The position numbers were made by a program, and so were the translations under genes. A stretch of DNA of 64,000 nucleotides, from the NCBI RefSeq assembly GCF_003668575.1, contig NZ_RCVZ01000007.1, positions 62,001 through 126,000 of the forward strand. Direction: 5' to 3'. The notes under the pieces are model-generated. The model worked only from the letters and a program-made list of their open reading frames with translations. It was not told where the DNA came from and ran no database searches. This DNA comes from Falsibacillus albus. Its GTDB lineage: Bacteria > Bacillota > Bacilli > Bacillales > DSM-25281. Shown here piece by piece: positions 17,568 through 27,655 of the stretch; the stretch's first letter is position 1, and every line of letters begins with the position of its first letter.

Positions 17568-18712
17568 AATTGAAAATTGGAATTACCTGCTACCCTACTG
17601 TGGGGGGATCTGGAGTTGTAGCGACAGAATTAGGGAAGCTGCTGGCAGAAAAGGGGCATGAAATACATTTCATCACCTCCAGCATGCCCTTCAGGCTTAA
17701 TAAAATGTATCATAATATTTACTATCATCAAGTTGAGGTTAATCAATATTCGGTCTTTCAGTATCCTCCATATGATATAGCTTTGGCTAATAAAATGGCC
17801 GAGGTGGCGAAAAGGGAAAATTTAGATATTCTCCATGTCCATTATGCCATCCCTCATGCTGTTTGTGCGATTTTGGCAAAGCAAATGGCGGGCACCGAAT
17901 TAAAGATTGTCACCACGCTTCATGGGACGGATATCACTGTATTGGGCTATGATCCTTCCTTGACGGAAGCCATCCGTTTTGGCATCGAAAAATCGGATGC
18001 TGTCACTGCAGTCTCAAATGCTTTAGTCAAGCAGACAAATGATTTGATTGGCGCGGACAAAAATATTCAGACCGTATATAACTTTATCGATGAACGTGTA
18101 TACAATCGAAAGGATTCTGGACATTTAAAGGCAGAATACGGCATTGATGATGACGAGAAGGTGGTCATCCATGTGTCGAATTTCAGGGCTGTGAAAAGAG
18201 TCCAGGATGTAGTGAAGGTATTTGCAAAAATTGCAAGTGCGCTGCCTTCCAAGCTCCTGCTTGTCGGAGATGGTCCCGAAATGACCGTTATCTGCAGCTT
18301 GGTAAAGGAATTGGGACTTGAAGAGAAAGTGTTGTTTCTGGGCAAACAGGATAATTTGGATGAACTTTATTCCATCAGCGACATCAAACTGCTTTTGTCA
18401 CAGAAAGAGAGCTTTGGGCTTGTGGCATTGGAGGCGATGGCGTGTGGTGTACCTTGTGTAGGGACCAATATTGGAGGTATACCTGAAGTGATTTCAAATA
18501 ATGAGAACGGGTTCATCTGTGAAGTAGGGGATATTGAAAATATTTCAAGAGCAGCGATTTCATTGCTTGCTGACAAGGAGCTTCATCAAAAATTCAGCCT
18601 TTCATCGATTAAAAGCGTAGAGAACGATTTTCGCTCCGATAAAATTGTACAACAGTATGAAAATATTTATTATGAAGTCTTGAATCTGGAAAAAGGTGCA
18701 ACTAGAACATGA
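17564..18712 (+). CDS. bshA: N-acetyl-alpha-D-glucosaminyl L-malate synthase BshA
   Basis: GT4 glycosyltransferase joining UDP-GlcNAc to L-malate, first step of bacillithiol synthesis. The 382-residue protein begins [20 protein letters not shown] with the nucleotide-sugar glycine loop; it has the segments [30 protein letters not shown] and the GT4 donor motif [20 protein letters not shown]. It overlaps bshB1 by four bases upstream and cca by four bases downstream, so bshB1, bshA and cca are translationally coupled. Confidence 0.95.
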   Translation: MKLKIGITCYPTVGGSGVVATELGKLLAEKGHEIHFITSSMPFRLNKMYHNIYYHQVEVNQYSVFQYPPYDIALANKMAEVAKRENLDILHVHYAIPHAVCAILAKQMAGTELKIVTTLHGTDITVLGYDPSLTEAIRFGIEKSDAVTAVSNALVKQTNDLIGADKNIQTVYNFIDERVYNRKDSGHLKAEYGIDDDEKVVIHVSNFRAVKRVQDVVKVFAKIASALPSKLLLVGDGPEMTVICSLVKELGLEEKVLFLGKQDNLDELYSISDIKLLLSQKESFGLVALEAMACGVPCVGTNIGGIPEVISNNENGFICEVGDIENISRAAISLLADKELHQKFSLSSIKSVENDFRSDKIVQQYENIYYEVLNLEKGATRT

Positions 18713-19896
18713 ATCCTTTCAAAGAAGTCGTTCCTATCATACAAAAAATAGAAGCAGCGGGATATGAAGCCTATATTGTCGGCGGGAGCGTTCGGGATTA
18801 TCTTTTAAGACGCCCAATACACGATATTGATATTGCTACCTCGGCATTCCCTCATGAAATCAAGTCGATTTTTCCCAATACTGTTGATGTTGGCATAGAA
18901 CATGGGACCGTACTGGTCATCGAAAAGGGAATATCATATGAAATCACCACCTTTCGGACAGAATCGGAATACGAGGGCTATCGCCGGCCTGAAAAGGTTA
19001 CGTTTGTTAGATCGCTGCTGGAAGACTTGAAGCGCAGGGATTTTACGATGAATGCCATGGCCATGGATATATCCGGCAGCATCATCGACCCTTTCAATGG
19101 TAAACATGATTTGCAGCAGCGGGTGATAAAAACTGTCGGCAGTCCTCATGAACGATTCCAGGAGGATGCTCTCAGGATGATCAGGGCGGTTAGATTTGTG
19201 AGCCAATTAGGCTTTGTGCTGGCCGAGGAAACCCAATCGGCGCTTAAACAGCACGCTCCACTTTTGAGTTATATCTCCATCGAACGCATTTCATCTGAAA
19301 TAGAAAAGTTGTTTAACGGGCAAAGAAAAGAGGATTCTCTCTCCCTACTCATAAAATCTACAATTAATGAGTACTTGCCCGGGTTAAAGAACAGGAAACA
19401 TATTATCGAAAGCATGCTTGTCTATGACTTGTCGCCTTTAAATGCAAGACAGATGTGGATCCTACTCTTGCACTTTGTAGAAGGTGACAAAAGAGCCTTT
19501 ATGCAAGAATGGAAGCAGCCAAATAAGAAAATAAAATATGTAATAAAAGCGCTCCCGTTTCTTGAATGCAGATTGAAGAAGGATTGGACTCCATTTCAAG
19601 TATATAATGCGGGGGAATCCATGGCCTCTGATGTGGAAGCCGTTGCTAGGATAATTCTCGGTCTGGCATTGGACCAGTATGAAGCTCAAATATCAGCATC
19701 ATTCAACAGCCTTCCCATCCAAAGTGTGAAAGATCTCGCTGTGACAGGGGACGACTTCATGAATTGGGAGGACAAGCCTGGTGGACCGTGGATTAAGGAA
19801 AAGCTTGAAAGAGTTGAAAGGGCAGTGGTAGAAGAAAAGATTGTGAATGATAAGGATTCCATAAGGAGGTGGCTATACTCATGCAATCACCGATAA
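18709..19896 (+). CDS. cca: CCA-adding tRNA nucleotidyltransferase
   Basis: Class II nucleotidyltransferase that adds or repairs the 3' CCA of tRNA. The 395-residue length fits the Bacillus enzyme that adds all three nucleotides. Motifs: [20 protein letters not shown] (motif A with the two catalytic aspartates, residues 24-43), [28 protein letters not shown] (motif B/C) and [15 protein letters not shown] (motif D). Start ATG 18709 overlaps the bshA stop; the tail overlaps the start of birA by 16 bases. Confidence 0.95.
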   Translation: MNPFKEVVPIIQKIEAAGYEAYIVGGSVRDYLLRRPIHDIDIATSAFPHEIKSIFPNTVDVGIEHGTVLVIEKGISYEITTFRTESEYEGYRRPEKVTFVRSLLEDLKRRDFTMNAMAMDISGSIIDPFNGKHDLQQRVIKTVGSPHERFQEDALRMIRAVRFVSQLGFVLAEETQSALKQHAPLLSYISIERISSEIEKLFNGQRKEDSLSLLIKSTINEYLPGLKNRKHIIESMLVYDLSPLNARQMWILLLHFVEGDKRAFMQEWKQPNKKIKYVIKALPFLECRLKKDWTPFQVYNAGESMASDVEAVARIILGLALDQYEAQISASFNSLPIQSVKDLAVTGDDFMNWEDKPGGPWIKEKLERVERAVVEEKIVNDKDSIRRWLYSCNHR

Positions 19897-20870
19897 GGAA
19901 AAAAATGTTGGAAGCATTTTCAAAATCAAAAGGAGAATTTGTCTCGGGGCAATCCTTGGCAGATATTTTAGGGTGTACCCGTACAGCAGTATGGAAGCAT
20001 ATTGAGGAGCTCAGAAAAGAAGGCTTCGAGCTTGAAGCCGTGCGGAAACGGGGCTATCGCATTATCAAAACTCCGGATAAAGTCACGGACAATGAAATAC
20101 GGTATGGATTGAACACAAAGTTCCTTGGCCATACGATTTATTATCAGGAATCAATAGACTCGACTCAAAAAAAGGCCCATCACCTTGCATATGACGGCTG
20201 TCCGGAAGGGACGATCGTCATCGCAGAGGAGCAGACGAGCGGCAGGGGCAGATTGACTAGACCATGGCACTCCCCAAAGTTTACTGGAATTTGGATGAGC
20301 ATTGTATTAAGGCCGAAACTGCCCCCTCAACAAGCACCTCAATTTACGCTGATTGCAGCGGTGGCCGTTGTACAGGCCATCGAAGAAGTATGCGGATTGA
20401 ATCCGGAAATAAAATGGCCGAACGATATCCTTATCAAAGGAAGAAAAGTAACAGGGATATTGACCGAGCTGCAAGCGGAGTCAGATAAAATCAATTCCAT
20501 CATAATCGGGATCGGTATGAACGTTAATGCCGAGGAAAGTGATTTCCCAGAAGAGCTGAAGAAAATTGCGACTTCCATTGCCATTGAAAAGGGACAAAGT
20601 GTATCCAGGGCCAGGCTTATACAAAAAATCTTGGAAAAGCTTGAAAATTACTATCAGATCTATTTAGAAAAAGGTTTTTCGCCTATCAAGTGGCTTTGGG
20701 AAGGTTATGCTGTAAGCATTGGCAAGAACATTATTGCAAGAACAATCACAGGTTCAATCGAGGGAAAAGCTTTGGGAATCACGGATGAAGGCGTACTCAG
20801 GATTCAGGATGAGAATGACAAAATCCATGAAGTCTATTCTGCGGACATAGAATTTCCTGACAATAATTAA
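19881..20870 (+). CDS. birA: Biotin-protein ligase and biotin operon repressor
   Basis: Attaches biotin to carboxylase carrier domains through biotinyl-AMP and, through its N-terminal winged helix, represses biotin genes. The 329-residue product has the HTH LADILGCTRTAVWKHIEELR at residues 21-40, then the ligase core: QTSGRGRLTRPWHSP (adenylate loop), IKWPNDILIKGRKVTGIL and GIGMNVN. ATG 19881 lies 8 bases after AAGGAGGTGG; the in-frame GTG at 19869 is inside that binding site. Last gene of the mazG-to-birA run. Confidence 0.95.
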   Translation: MQSPIRKKMLEAFSKSKGEFVSGQSLADILGCTRTAVWKHIEELRKEGFELEAVRKRGYRIIKTPDKVTDNEIRYGLNTKFLGHTIYYQESIDSTQKKAHHLAYDGCPEGTIVIAEEQTSGRGRLTRPWHSPKFTGIWMSIVLRPKLPPQQAPQFTLIAAVAVVQAIEEVCGLNPEIKWPNDILIKGRKVTGILTELQAESDKINSIIIGIGMNVNAEESDFPEELKKIATSIAIEKGQSVSRARLIQKILEKLENYYQIYLEKGFSPIKWLWEGYAVSIGKNIIARTITGSIEGKALGITDEGVLRIQDENDKIHEVYSADIEFPDNN

Positions 20871-20873
20871 GGA

Positions 20874-20902
20874 TAGTCAATAAAAATCTCCTCTGGTATA
20901 AT
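20874..20902 (+). promoter_or_regulatory. Candidate promoter of the panBCD leader
   Basis: A perfect TATAAT at 20897-20902 with TAGTCA (four of six matches to the -35) 17 bases upstream. Transcription would begin near 20909, about 205 bases before panB. Confidence 0.55.
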
Positions 20903-20908
20903 ATAAAT

Positions 20909-21056
20909 TGGGCAGTATCATATTATGACCTGCACCTGCAAGTTTTACCGATTAAATTGAATACGTTTTCTGCCTTGATCTATATGACGGGGACAGAGGG
21001 TCGAAACAGATGATGAATGATACGGGTCCTTCTGCCTATTTGAAGGGCCCTTTTTT
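20909..21056 (+). ncRNA. Possible small RNA or attenuated leader upstream of panB
   Basis: Between the TATAAT promoter and a clear intrinsic terminator there is a roughly 150-base transcribed stretch without a convincing reading frame. It could be a free small RNA or a regulated leader for panBCD. I recognise no known riboswitch or T-box motif in it. Confidence 0.35.
21024..21056 (+). terminator. Intrinsic terminator in the panB leader
   Basis: GGGTCCTTC (21024-21032) pairs with GAAGGGCCC (21042-21050; one G-U pair) and is followed by six T, 58 bases before the panB start. Confidence 0.8.
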
Positions 21057-21113
21057 CATGCTTGTACGTCAATCATTTTGTTTTCGTCTCCTCTAATTAA
21101 AGGAGGAACTGGA

Positions 21114-21947
21114 ATGAAACAGACGACGGATTTTGTGAAAATGAAAAAAACAGGCGAGAAGATTGCAATGCTTACAGCTTATGACTATCCTTCTGCTAAA
21201 TTGGCGGAAGAATCAGGATCAGATATTTTGTTAGTAGGTGATTCACTTGGAATGGTGGTGTTGGGCTACGACTCAACCATACCGGTTACGATTGAAGATA
21301 TGATTCACCATACGAAAGCCGTGAAAAGGGGAGCGAAAGATACTTTCATCGTTACAGACTTGCCGTTCATGACTTATCATTTAAATCGCGAAGAAACCTT
21401 GAGATCAGCTGCTGCAGTCATTCAGCAAGGAGGGGCACATGCGGTAAAAGTGGAAGGCGGAGGTCATGTTGTTGAGATGATCGCTTCCTTGACATCTGCA
21501 GGCATCCCTGTCATGTCTCATTTGGGATTGACCCCCCAATCGGTTGGTGTGCTTGGGGGCTACAAAGTCCAAGGGAAAACTGCGGAAGCTGCCAATCAAT
21601 TATTGGAGGAAGCGGTAAAGTGTGAAAGTGCAGGAGCTTTCGCTCTGGTACTGGAGTGTGTTCCGAAGCAGATTGCCGAAAAAATCACGAATGCCCTCGC
21701 CATTCCTGTCATCGGGATTGGTGCAGGTGCCGGGACAGACGGGCAGGTTTTGGTCTATCATGATGTTGTCACTTACGGAGTAGAAAGAGTACCGAAATTC
21801 GTGAAGCAATATACGGATGTCAATCACGCCGTCAGGGAAGGCCTTAAACAATATGTACGAGAAGTAAAAGAATTGGAGTTTCCTGAGGAGCGTCATTCTT
21901 TCATCATGAAAGCGGAAGAATTATCAGGGTTGTATGGAGGAAAGTGA
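21114..21947 (+). CDS. panB: 3-methyl-2-oxobutanoate hydroxymethyltransferase
   Basis: First enzyme of pantothenate synthesis: transfers a hydroxymethyl group from methylene-THF to ketoisovalerate. The 277-residue product has [37 protein letters not shown] (metal-binding aspartate), VKVEGGG and [17 protein letters not shown], all hallmark segments. ATG 21114 follows AAAGGAGGAACTGGA; an in-frame ATG at 21078 lies upstream of this binding site and is rejected. Runs directly into panC and panD. Confidence 0.96.
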   Translation: MKQTTDFVKMKKTGEKIAMLTAYDYPSAKLAEESGSDILLVGDSLGMVVLGYDSTIPVTIEDMIHHTKAVKRGAKDTFIVTDLPFMTYHLNREETLRSAAAVIQQGGAHAVKVEGGGHVVEMIASLTSAGIPVMSHLGLTPQSVGVLGGYKVQGKTAEAANQLLEEAVKCESAGAFALVLECVPKQIAEKITNALAIPVIGIGAGAGTDGQVLVYHDVVTYGVERVPKFVKQYTDVNHAVREGLKQYVREVKELEFPEERHSFIMKAEELSGLYGGK

Positions 21948-21948
21948 A

Positions 21949-22827
21949 ATGCAGGTTTACGAAAACATCCAAGAATTTAAAAATCAAATTAAATCAATCA
22001 AGCAGGCAAATTTATCGATAGGTTTTGTCCCGACAATGGGATATTTGCATGAAGGGCATCTATCTTTAGTGGAAGCTGCTAAAAATGAAAATGATATTGT
22101 CATAATGAGCATTTTTGTGAACCCGCTTCAATTCGGACCGAATGAAGACTATTCAACGTACCCGCGAGATTTTGGAAGGGATAAAGAATTGGCAGAGGAA
22201 GCAGGAGTGGACTTGATTTTTGCTCCGCAGCCGGAAGAGATGTATCCCCGGACTCCCTCCATACAGTTCACAGTCTCAGAGCGTGTGAATGTACTATGCG
22301 GGCGGAAGCGAGAAGGCCATTTTGACGGAGTCGCAGCAGTATTGACGAAATTATTTCATTTGGCCGAACCAGATAGAGCCTACTTCGGACTAAAAGACGC
22401 CCAGCAAGTTGCTGTCGTGGATGGACTAATAAAGGATTTTAACTTCCCCATCCAACTGAGCCCTGTAGAAACGGTTAGGGAAGAGGACGGATTGGCGAAA
22501 AGCTCACGGAATGTAAAGCTTACAAGCGAAGAAAGAAGAGAAGCGCCGGAGATCTATGCTGCTCTTAAGTATGGCAAGGATATGTTCCTTAGCGGAATCG
22601 GAGCTGAAGATGTGGAAAGGATGATTTCAGAGAGACTGAGAGAGAGGACGTCAGGGACTGTGGATTACGTGGAAATTTATGAGTATCCATTCCTGAAGGC
22701 CCCTGATCAATCATCTGAAAAAATCATTATCGCAGCAGCACTGCAATATTCCAATGCCAGATTAATTGATAACGTTATATTTTCAACAGGAGTCAGGGAA
22801 GGGGACAGCACATGCTTAGAACAATGA
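21949..22827 (+). CDS. panC: Pantothenate synthetase (pantoate-beta-alanine ligase)
   Basis: ATP-dependent ligase joining pantoate and beta-alanine. The 292-residue protein carries the nucleotidyl-transferase HIGH-like motif [17 protein letters not shown] near residue 26, [47 protein letters not shown] and the KMSKS-like SSRNVKL. ATG 21949 is 8 bases after ATGGAGG. panB ends two bases before it and panD overlaps its end by 16 bases: a coupled operon. Confidence 0.96.
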   Translation: MQVYENIQEFKNQIKSIKQANLSIGFVPTMGYLHEGHLSLVEAAKNENDIVIMSIFVNPLQFGPNEDYSTYPRDFGRDKELAEEAGVDLIFAPQPEEMYPRTPSIQFTVSERVNVLCGRKREGHFDGVAAVLTKLFHLAEPDRAYFGLKDAQQVAVVDGLIKDFNFPIQLSPVETVREEDGLAKSSRNVKLTSEERREAPEIYAALKYGKDMFLSGIGAEDVERMISERLRERTSGTVDYVEIYEYPFLKAPDQSSEKIIIAAALQYSNARLIDNVIFSTGVREGDSTCLEQ

Positions 22828-23198
22828 TGAACGGCAAGATCCACCGTGCCACTGTCACGGAGGCAAATTTAAATTACGTAGGCAGCATCACGATCGATGA
22901 AGACATCCTGGATGCAGTCGACATGACAGCAAATGAAAAGGTGCAGATTGTTAATAATAATAACGGTGCAAGGTTTGAGACCTATATCATTGCAGGTGAA
23001 AGAGGCAGCGGCGTCATTTGTCTGAATGGGGCAGCAGCCCGTCTGGTACAGGTAGGGGATACGGTGATCATCATTTCCTATGCACTCGTAGACAAGGATG
23101 AAATAAAGTCACACAAGCCAAAGGTTGCGGTGATGAATGAAAAAAATGAAATCATCCAAATGATATCACACGAACCAGAAGCTACCGTGCTGGTTTAA
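22812..23198 (+). CDS. panD: Aspartate 1-decarboxylase precursor
   Basis: Pyruvoyl enzyme making beta-alanine from aspartate for PanC. The 128-residue proenzyme contains the self-cleavage site in NYVGSITID: the chain is cut before Ser25 (YVG|S) to make the pyruvoyl group. [12 protein letters not shown] and the IISYA segment are also conserved. The gene starts inside panC (ATG 22812). Completes panBCD; a terminator follows at 23256. Confidence 0.96.
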   Translation: MLRTMMNGKIHRATVTEANLNYVGSITIDEDILDAVDMTANEKVQIVNNNNGARFETYIIAGERGSGVICLNGAAARLVQVGDTVIIISYALVDKDEIKSHKPKVAVMNEKNEIIQMISHEPEATVLV

Positions 23199-23255
23199 GC
23201 TATAGCCAGCTCTAAACTAGAAATATTTTAACCACACGAATATACAATATTCGAT

Positions 23256-23289
23256 GAGGCTGTCCATTTTAGGGAGAGCCTCGTTTTTA
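23256..23289 (+). terminator. Intrinsic terminator after panD
   Basis: GAGGCTGTCC (23256-23265) pairs with GGAGAGCCTC (23273-23282) with one mismatch, followed by GTTTTTA. Confidence 0.75.
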
Positions 23290-23377
23290 TTTCATGCCAG
23301 TGGCTGGTATAATTCATTTTATGATAAACTTGTTACCGTCAGATTGAAGTTAGAGAGAAATTAAAGGTGTGAAAAGT

Positions 23378-26179
23378 ATGACCCAAAAATATGTTGTTGT
23401 TGATTTGGAAACAACAGGTAATGCACCCAAAAAAGGCGATCGCATCATCCAGATCTCTGCAGTCGTCGTTGAGAATAGAAAAATCAAGGAGCAGTTTACC
23501 TCATTTGTCAACCCAGAACAAATGATTCCTGCGTTTATTACTGAATTGACGGGAATCGACGATGAAATGGTTAAGGATGCTCCCACTTTTGATGAAATTG
23601 CGCCAGACATTATCCGAATTTTGGATGGCTCGATATTCACTGCACATAATGTGAATTTTGACTTGAATTTTCTTCAGGCTGAATTAGAAGAGGCTGGTTA
23701 TCCTTGTTTTAATGGTCCTTCGGTGGATACAGTTGAAATGGCTAAAATATTACTTCCGACTGCTGACAGTTATAAGTTGACTGAGCTGTCAAGTGGGTTT
23801 TCACTTAATCATGAAAGGCCGCATCAGGCAGATAGCGATGCTTATGCCACTGCGCTATTGCTATTGGAATTCATGGAAAAAATAGAAGTGCTGCCGATGG
23901 TAACGATTGAAAATCTCTTAACCCTTTCCTTCCATTTGAAAAGTGATGTCCATTTGGTACTTCAGGCTTTACATAACATAAAGCTATCCCATATTGAGAA
24001 CCTCCCTGATCATTTGGAGGTATACAGGGGGATTGTCTTGGCCAAAAATCAGGAAATTCAGCATGTGGAGCTTAAGCCGCCAAGCTTTCCAGAATCCAAC
24101 GATGAAAAAAATCAATTATTATCCTTTGGGGTAGATGGATTCGAGGCGAGGGAAGGTCAGCTTCAAATGATGGACATGGTCATGAAGGCCTTCAGGAAAC
24201 CCGGGCATGCAGTCATCGAAGCAGGGACCGGCATCGGAAAGTCACTTGGCTATTTGATTCCGAGCATATATTATTCTGTCGAAAAAAATGCACCTGTCAT
24301 CATTAGTACATATACCAATCAATTACAGGAACAGCTTCTTTCGAGGGAAATATCCGCTTTGCAGAAAATGCTGCCATTTTCGTTCAAGACTGCACTGTTG
24401 AAGGGCAGGAGCCATTATCTTCATTTACTGAAATTCGAACAAACCTTAAAGGAAGAAGATGCTCAGTACGATTCAGTTTTGACCAAGATGCAGATTCTAG
24501 TATGGCTGACCTCTACGATGACAGGGGATCTTGGTGAATTGAATTTGTCCAGTGGAGGAAGGCTCTATTGCAGCAGAATCAAACATGATGGGTGGTATTT
24601 ATCTAAAGAAAAAGATCCGTGGGTATCGAAGGACTTCTATTTAAAAGCAAGGAAAAATGCTGAAAATGCAAATATTATCATCACGAATCATGCGATGCTT
24701 ATGAATGACCTGCTGAATGAGACGTCCATCTTACCGCCATATGAAACGCTTGTATTGGATGAAGCACATCATATTGAAAAGGCTGCAAGGGCTCATGCCG
24801 GCGCTTCACTGGATATCATTTCAAGTAAGTTTTTATTGGGTCAGCTCGGTACCAATGAAAAAAGACAGCTTGCCCACAGGCTATATTCCTTGATTGAGGA
24901 GCATGGGATTACAATTAGTTTTCACCCCTTTGAAATGGATCGGTCGCTCCAGGATCTCGATCAGGATTTTGATGATTTATTCGGCATCTTAGCTCATATA
25001 AGCAGGCAATTCGAAAAGAAACATCAGCCTCAATTTCAAAAGATCCAGTATCTTTTGAATGAAATCGGCAAGGATGGGCGCGATTATAAATCATTTTATA
25101 TTTGTGCAGAAAGAGTTAAATCCGGCTTAAAAGACATTCGGCAAAAGGTTGAAACAGGACTGGAGACTGTAAAAAAAGCAGAGAGGGCTTTAAGTGCGGC
25201 GGATAAAGCTCTTTTAGAGGAGCTTCATGGATTATTGATCCAATGGGAAGAAATGGAGAGGACTATATCGGATTTGATCCTACGCCCTGATGAAAGAAAT
25301 GTTATCTGGGTGGAAGCGGATTTAAATGGGATCCCCAATAGTCTGAGCATTATTGGGCAGCCGGTTTCACTCGATAAACAATTACGGGACTTTTTGTTTT
25401 CTGTGAAAAAAAGCGTGGTCATGACCTCAGCCACATTGACCGTAAAATCGTCATTTGATTATTTTTTACAAGAAGTCGGACTATCCGGAAGAGAAATATT
25501 GAAACTGCAGCTCCCTTCTCCATTTGAGTATCAAAAAATGGCCAAACTAATTATCCCAAATGATATCCCTGAAATCAGAAAAGTCCAATCGGCACAGTAT
25601 ATCGATGCCATTTCGAATCATATCATCGCTTTGGCGGAGGCAACGAAAGGAAGGATGCTCATTTTGTTTACGTCCTTCGATATGTTGAAGCGAACGTATA
25701 ATTTAATTAAAGATAGTGGGACTCTTGACGATTATGTATTAATGGCACAAGGGATATCCGGCGGGAGCAGGACCAGGTTGACGAAGAACTTCCAGCGCTT
25801 CGATAAGGCGATTTTATTTGGCACGAATAGTTTCTGGGAGGGTGTGGATATTCCAGGAGAGGATTTATCATGTCTGATAATCGTCCGTCTGCCCTTTGCA
25901 CCGCCAAATGAACCGGTTACGAAAGCGAAATGCCGACAAGTGGAGAAGGCTGGGAATAATTCATTTTCCGAATATTCCTTGCCAGAGGCGGTATTGCGTT
26001 TTAAACAAGGATTTGGGAGGTTGATTCGCCGCAGCACGGACAGAGGAATAGTTATCGTATTTGATAGAAGGATCATGACCACTTCATATGGCCGTGCCTT
26101 TACTTCCTCTATTCCACCGATTCCTACGGTCCAAGGCGATATTAATGAAATCGTCACGTTGATTGAGGATTGGTTGTAA
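23378..26179 (+). CDS. dinG: DinG-type helicase fused to a DEDD exonuclease domain
   Basis: A 933-residue DNA-repair type protein. Residues 5-170 form a 3'-5' exonuclease of the DnaQ/DEDD class (VVVDLETTG, TAHNVNFDLNFL, HQADSDAYATALL). The remainder is a superfamily 2 helicase: Walker A EAGTGIGKS near 281, DEAHH near 460, ATLTVKSSFDYFL, and C-terminal motif QGFGRLIRRSTDRG. The four iron-sulfur cysteines of E. coli DinG are not evident, as known for Gram-positive forms that act mainly as nucleases. ATG 23378 lies 10 bases after AAAGG. Conserved next to panD in Bacillus. Confidence 0.94.
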   Translation: MTQKYVVVDLETTGNAPKKGDRIIQISAVVVENRKIKEQFTSFVNPEQMIPAFITELTGIDDEMVKDAPTFDEIAPDIIRILDGSIFTAHNVNFDLNFLQAELEEAGYPCFNGPSVDTVEMAKILLPTADSYKLTELSSGFSLNHERPHQADSDAYATALLLLEFMEKIEVLPMVTIENLLTLSFHLKSDVHLVLQALHNIKLSHIENLPDHLEVYRGIVLAKNQEIQHVELKPPSFPESNDEKNQLLSFGVDGFEAREGQLQMMDMVMKAFRKPGHAVIEAGTGIGKSLGYLIPSIYYSVEKNAPVIISTYTNQLQEQLLSREISALQKMLPFSFKTALLKGRSHYLHLLKFEQTLKEEDAQYDSVLTKMQILVWLTSTMTGDLGELNLSSGGRLYCSRIKHDGWYLSKEKDPWVSKDFYLKARKNAENANIIITNHAMLMNDLLNETSILPPYETLVLDEAHHIEKAARAHAGASLDIISSKFLLGQLGTNEKRQLAHRLYSLIEEHGITISFHPFEMDRSLQDLDQDFDDLFGILAHISRQFEKKHQPQFQKIQYLLNEIGKDGRDYKSFYICAERVKSGLKDIRQKVETGLETVKKAERALSAADKALLEELHGLLIQWEEMERTISDLILRPDERNVIWVEADLNGIPNSLSIIGQPVSLDKQLRDFLFSVKKSVVMTSATLTVKSSFDYFLQEVGLSGREILKLQLPSPFEYQKMAKLIIPNDIPEIRKVQSAQYIDAISNHIIALAEATKGRMLILFTSFDMLKRTYNLIKDSGTLDDYVLMAQGISGGSRTRLTKNFQRFDKAILFGTNSFWEGVDIPGEDLSCLIIVRLPFAPPNEPVTKAKCRQVEKAGNNSFSEYSLPEAVLRFKQGFGRLIRRSTDRGIVIVFDRRIMTTSYGRAFTSSIPPIPTVQGDINEIVTLIEDWL

Positions 26180-26235
26180 ACATATTTTTTTGCGAATGAC
26201 ACATTCTAAACGTAGTATGATTTGGAGGAATTGTC

Positions 26236-27036
26236 ATGAAAGTGTTATTCGCAGTTGTTTTGCTCATTTTCGCCGGGCCAGTGGAGGCACATGGCTCAAC
26301 CATTGACCTGAACCTGCAGAAGGACGAATTTGCCATTTCTTTTTTACCGCTTTCTGATGGAGAGGCAGCAATTGTCCATTTAGCCGATCATCACGGCATT
26401 TTGATCAACTTGGGTGGCAGCAGTGATAAGGACGAAATCGTTGCTTATTTAAAGAAATTCGAAATTACAACATTGGATTCATTGTGGCTAACGAACGAGG
26501 GAACGATTAATTTATCACTTTTGGATCATTTGGTGAAAAATTTTCAATTAAAAGATGCGATGGTTTTAGAGAAAGACTATTCCAACCTTCTTGCACGCTC
26601 TCCATCCATGGATATAAACACATGGAAAAATAATGATACTTTTTCAATCTATCCATCAGTAAACGTACATGTTCATTATGTGGGAGACAGCTTGAATGAA
26701 GGGGCTGATTTTTCCATTGATGATTCAAAGTACCATTTTTTATGGATGAGCTCTACAAGCAAGGAGAGCCAATCAGCTTTATTGAAGCAGCCCTTGGATC
26801 AGATCAATATTGTTAAGATTGCAAATTACGCTCAAAAAAAAGCCATCACTGAAGACCTGCTTACCCATATTGATCCTCAAACCTCGATCATTTTTAAGAA
26901 GCAGAAACTAATGCCGAATCCCGATATCATGGAGATGCTTTATGAAACATGGATCGATACATATTCAACCGATCAGCATGGTTTGATTACGATAAAATTC
27001 GGGCATTCCACTTATGAGGTCATCACGTTTGAGTGA
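26236..27036 (+). CDS. Secreted ComEC-like beta-lactamase-fold protein without metal ligands
   Basis: A 266-residue protein with a signal peptide (MKVLFAVVLLIFAGPVEA, cleavage likely after VEA). The body aligns by eye with the C-terminal metallo-beta-lactamase domain of ComEC: SFLPLSDGEAAIVH where ComEC has DVGQGDA, GILINLGG for ILIDGG, YLKKFEITTLDSLWLT for YLKKxGIxxIDxLILTH. The HxHxDH motif is replaced by TNEGTINLS, and the later HHGS region by IANYAQ. I infer a catalytically dead extracellular relative. It lies between dinG and ypmA, where B. subtilis has no such gene as far as I recall. Confidence 0.7.
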   Translation: MKVLFAVVLLIFAGPVEAHGSTIDLNLQKDEFAISFLPLSDGEAAIVHLADHHGILINLGGSSDKDEIVAYLKKFEITTLDSLWLTNEGTINLSLLDHLVKNFQLKDAMVLEKDYSNLLARSPSMDINTWKNNDTFSIYPSVNVHVHYVGDSLNEGADFSIDDSKYHFLWMSSTSKESQSALLKQPLDQINIVKIANYAQKKAITEDLLTHIDPQTSIIFKKQKLMPNPDIMEMLYETWIDTYSTDQHGLITIKFGHSTYEVITFE

Positions 27037-27235
27037 ACCGGGCTGGAGGCTCCGGAGGGAACAGCGGGCCGGGTGAGACCCCGCAGCGAAGCGAGGAGAG
27101 GTAAGGCGGATGTTCGATAAAGTTCGGCACGTCGTGTGTCAACATCGAATGACCTCACTTCATCTGAGCCCCCTCGTAAAGCAAGCATCCTGCAGCGGAA
27201 TCAACCTTACACAACCTTTAATGAATAGCATCGAA
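27037..27235. repeat. Interspersed palindromic repeat A with module C (copy 2)
   Basis: Begins directly after the preceding stop codon. It shows GGCTCCGGAGGGA, AGCGGGCCGGGTGAGACCCC, then module C (27110-27168: TGTTCGATAAAGTTCGGCAC ... CAACATCGAA), then GCAAGCATCCTGCAGCGGAA, TCAACCTT and ACAACCTTTAATGAATAGCA, the shared right end. The left end is missing. Confidence 0.85.
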
Positions 27236-27283
27236 AAGAGAGTTAATAAAAGTATAAAGTTTACGATTACATCCAGCTTGATC

Positions 27284-27306
27284 AAAAAAAGCTGCTGTTC
27301 AGCAGC
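27284..27306 (-). terminator. Orphan intrinsic terminator reading on the minus strand
   Basis: On the minus strand GGCTGCT-GAAC-AGCAGCT is followed by seven T. No minus-strand gene lies upstream of it, so it may end a short antisense or small RNA, or be a relic. The plus strand has no U tract after the hairpin. Confidence 0.55.
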
Positions 27307-27472
27307 CAAGCGATGTGTGGATTAGAAAATTTTTTTGAAACAACACCAATATTATAATCGGATTCATTTAAATGCTGTTATAATGTTTAAGTGGATGGTT
27401 TCATTACTGTTATTGTTGCCTCATGACGGGCAACTATTAGTAACAATATTTGTTTATGGAGGTGGATTTGCT

Positions 27473-27643
27473 TTGGAAAGTAAAATTGAAGTATTGTCTA
27501 CGGTCAGGATCCAAAACAATCCTGATTTATATAAAGTGGTGGACGCATTGAATCGGACTTTAAAAGAAAAAGATCTAATGTTTGGATTGGCTTTGGATTC
27601 CCAAGATCAAAATACAGCCATCTTTACAATATATCGTACATAA
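27473..27643 (+). CDS. ypmA: YpmA, DUF4264 small protein
   Basis: A 56-residue protein of a Bacillaceae family (DUF4264). It starts at TTG 27473 behind ATGGAGGTGGATTTGC; an open frame extends upstream to 27335, but only the part from MESKIEVLSTVRIQNNPD onward resembles the family, ending in GLALDSQDQNTAIFTIYRT. Function unknown. It is followed after 12 bases by ypmB, as in B. subtilis. A perfect TATAAT about 90 bases upstream (near 27379) could supply the promoter. Confidence 0.85.
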   Translation: MESKIEVLSTVRIQNNPDLYKVVDALNRTLKEKDLMFGLALDSQDQNTAIFTIYRT

Positions 27644-27655
27644 GAGTGATGAACT

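Noticed and set aside
25732-26202. 156-codon minus-strand frame opposite dinG
   Set aside because: Antisense to conserved helicase motifs; no ribosome binding site.
27110-27325. 71-codon plus-strand frame after the ComEC-like gene
   Set aside because: Lies inside repeat copy 2 and crosses the orphan terminator.
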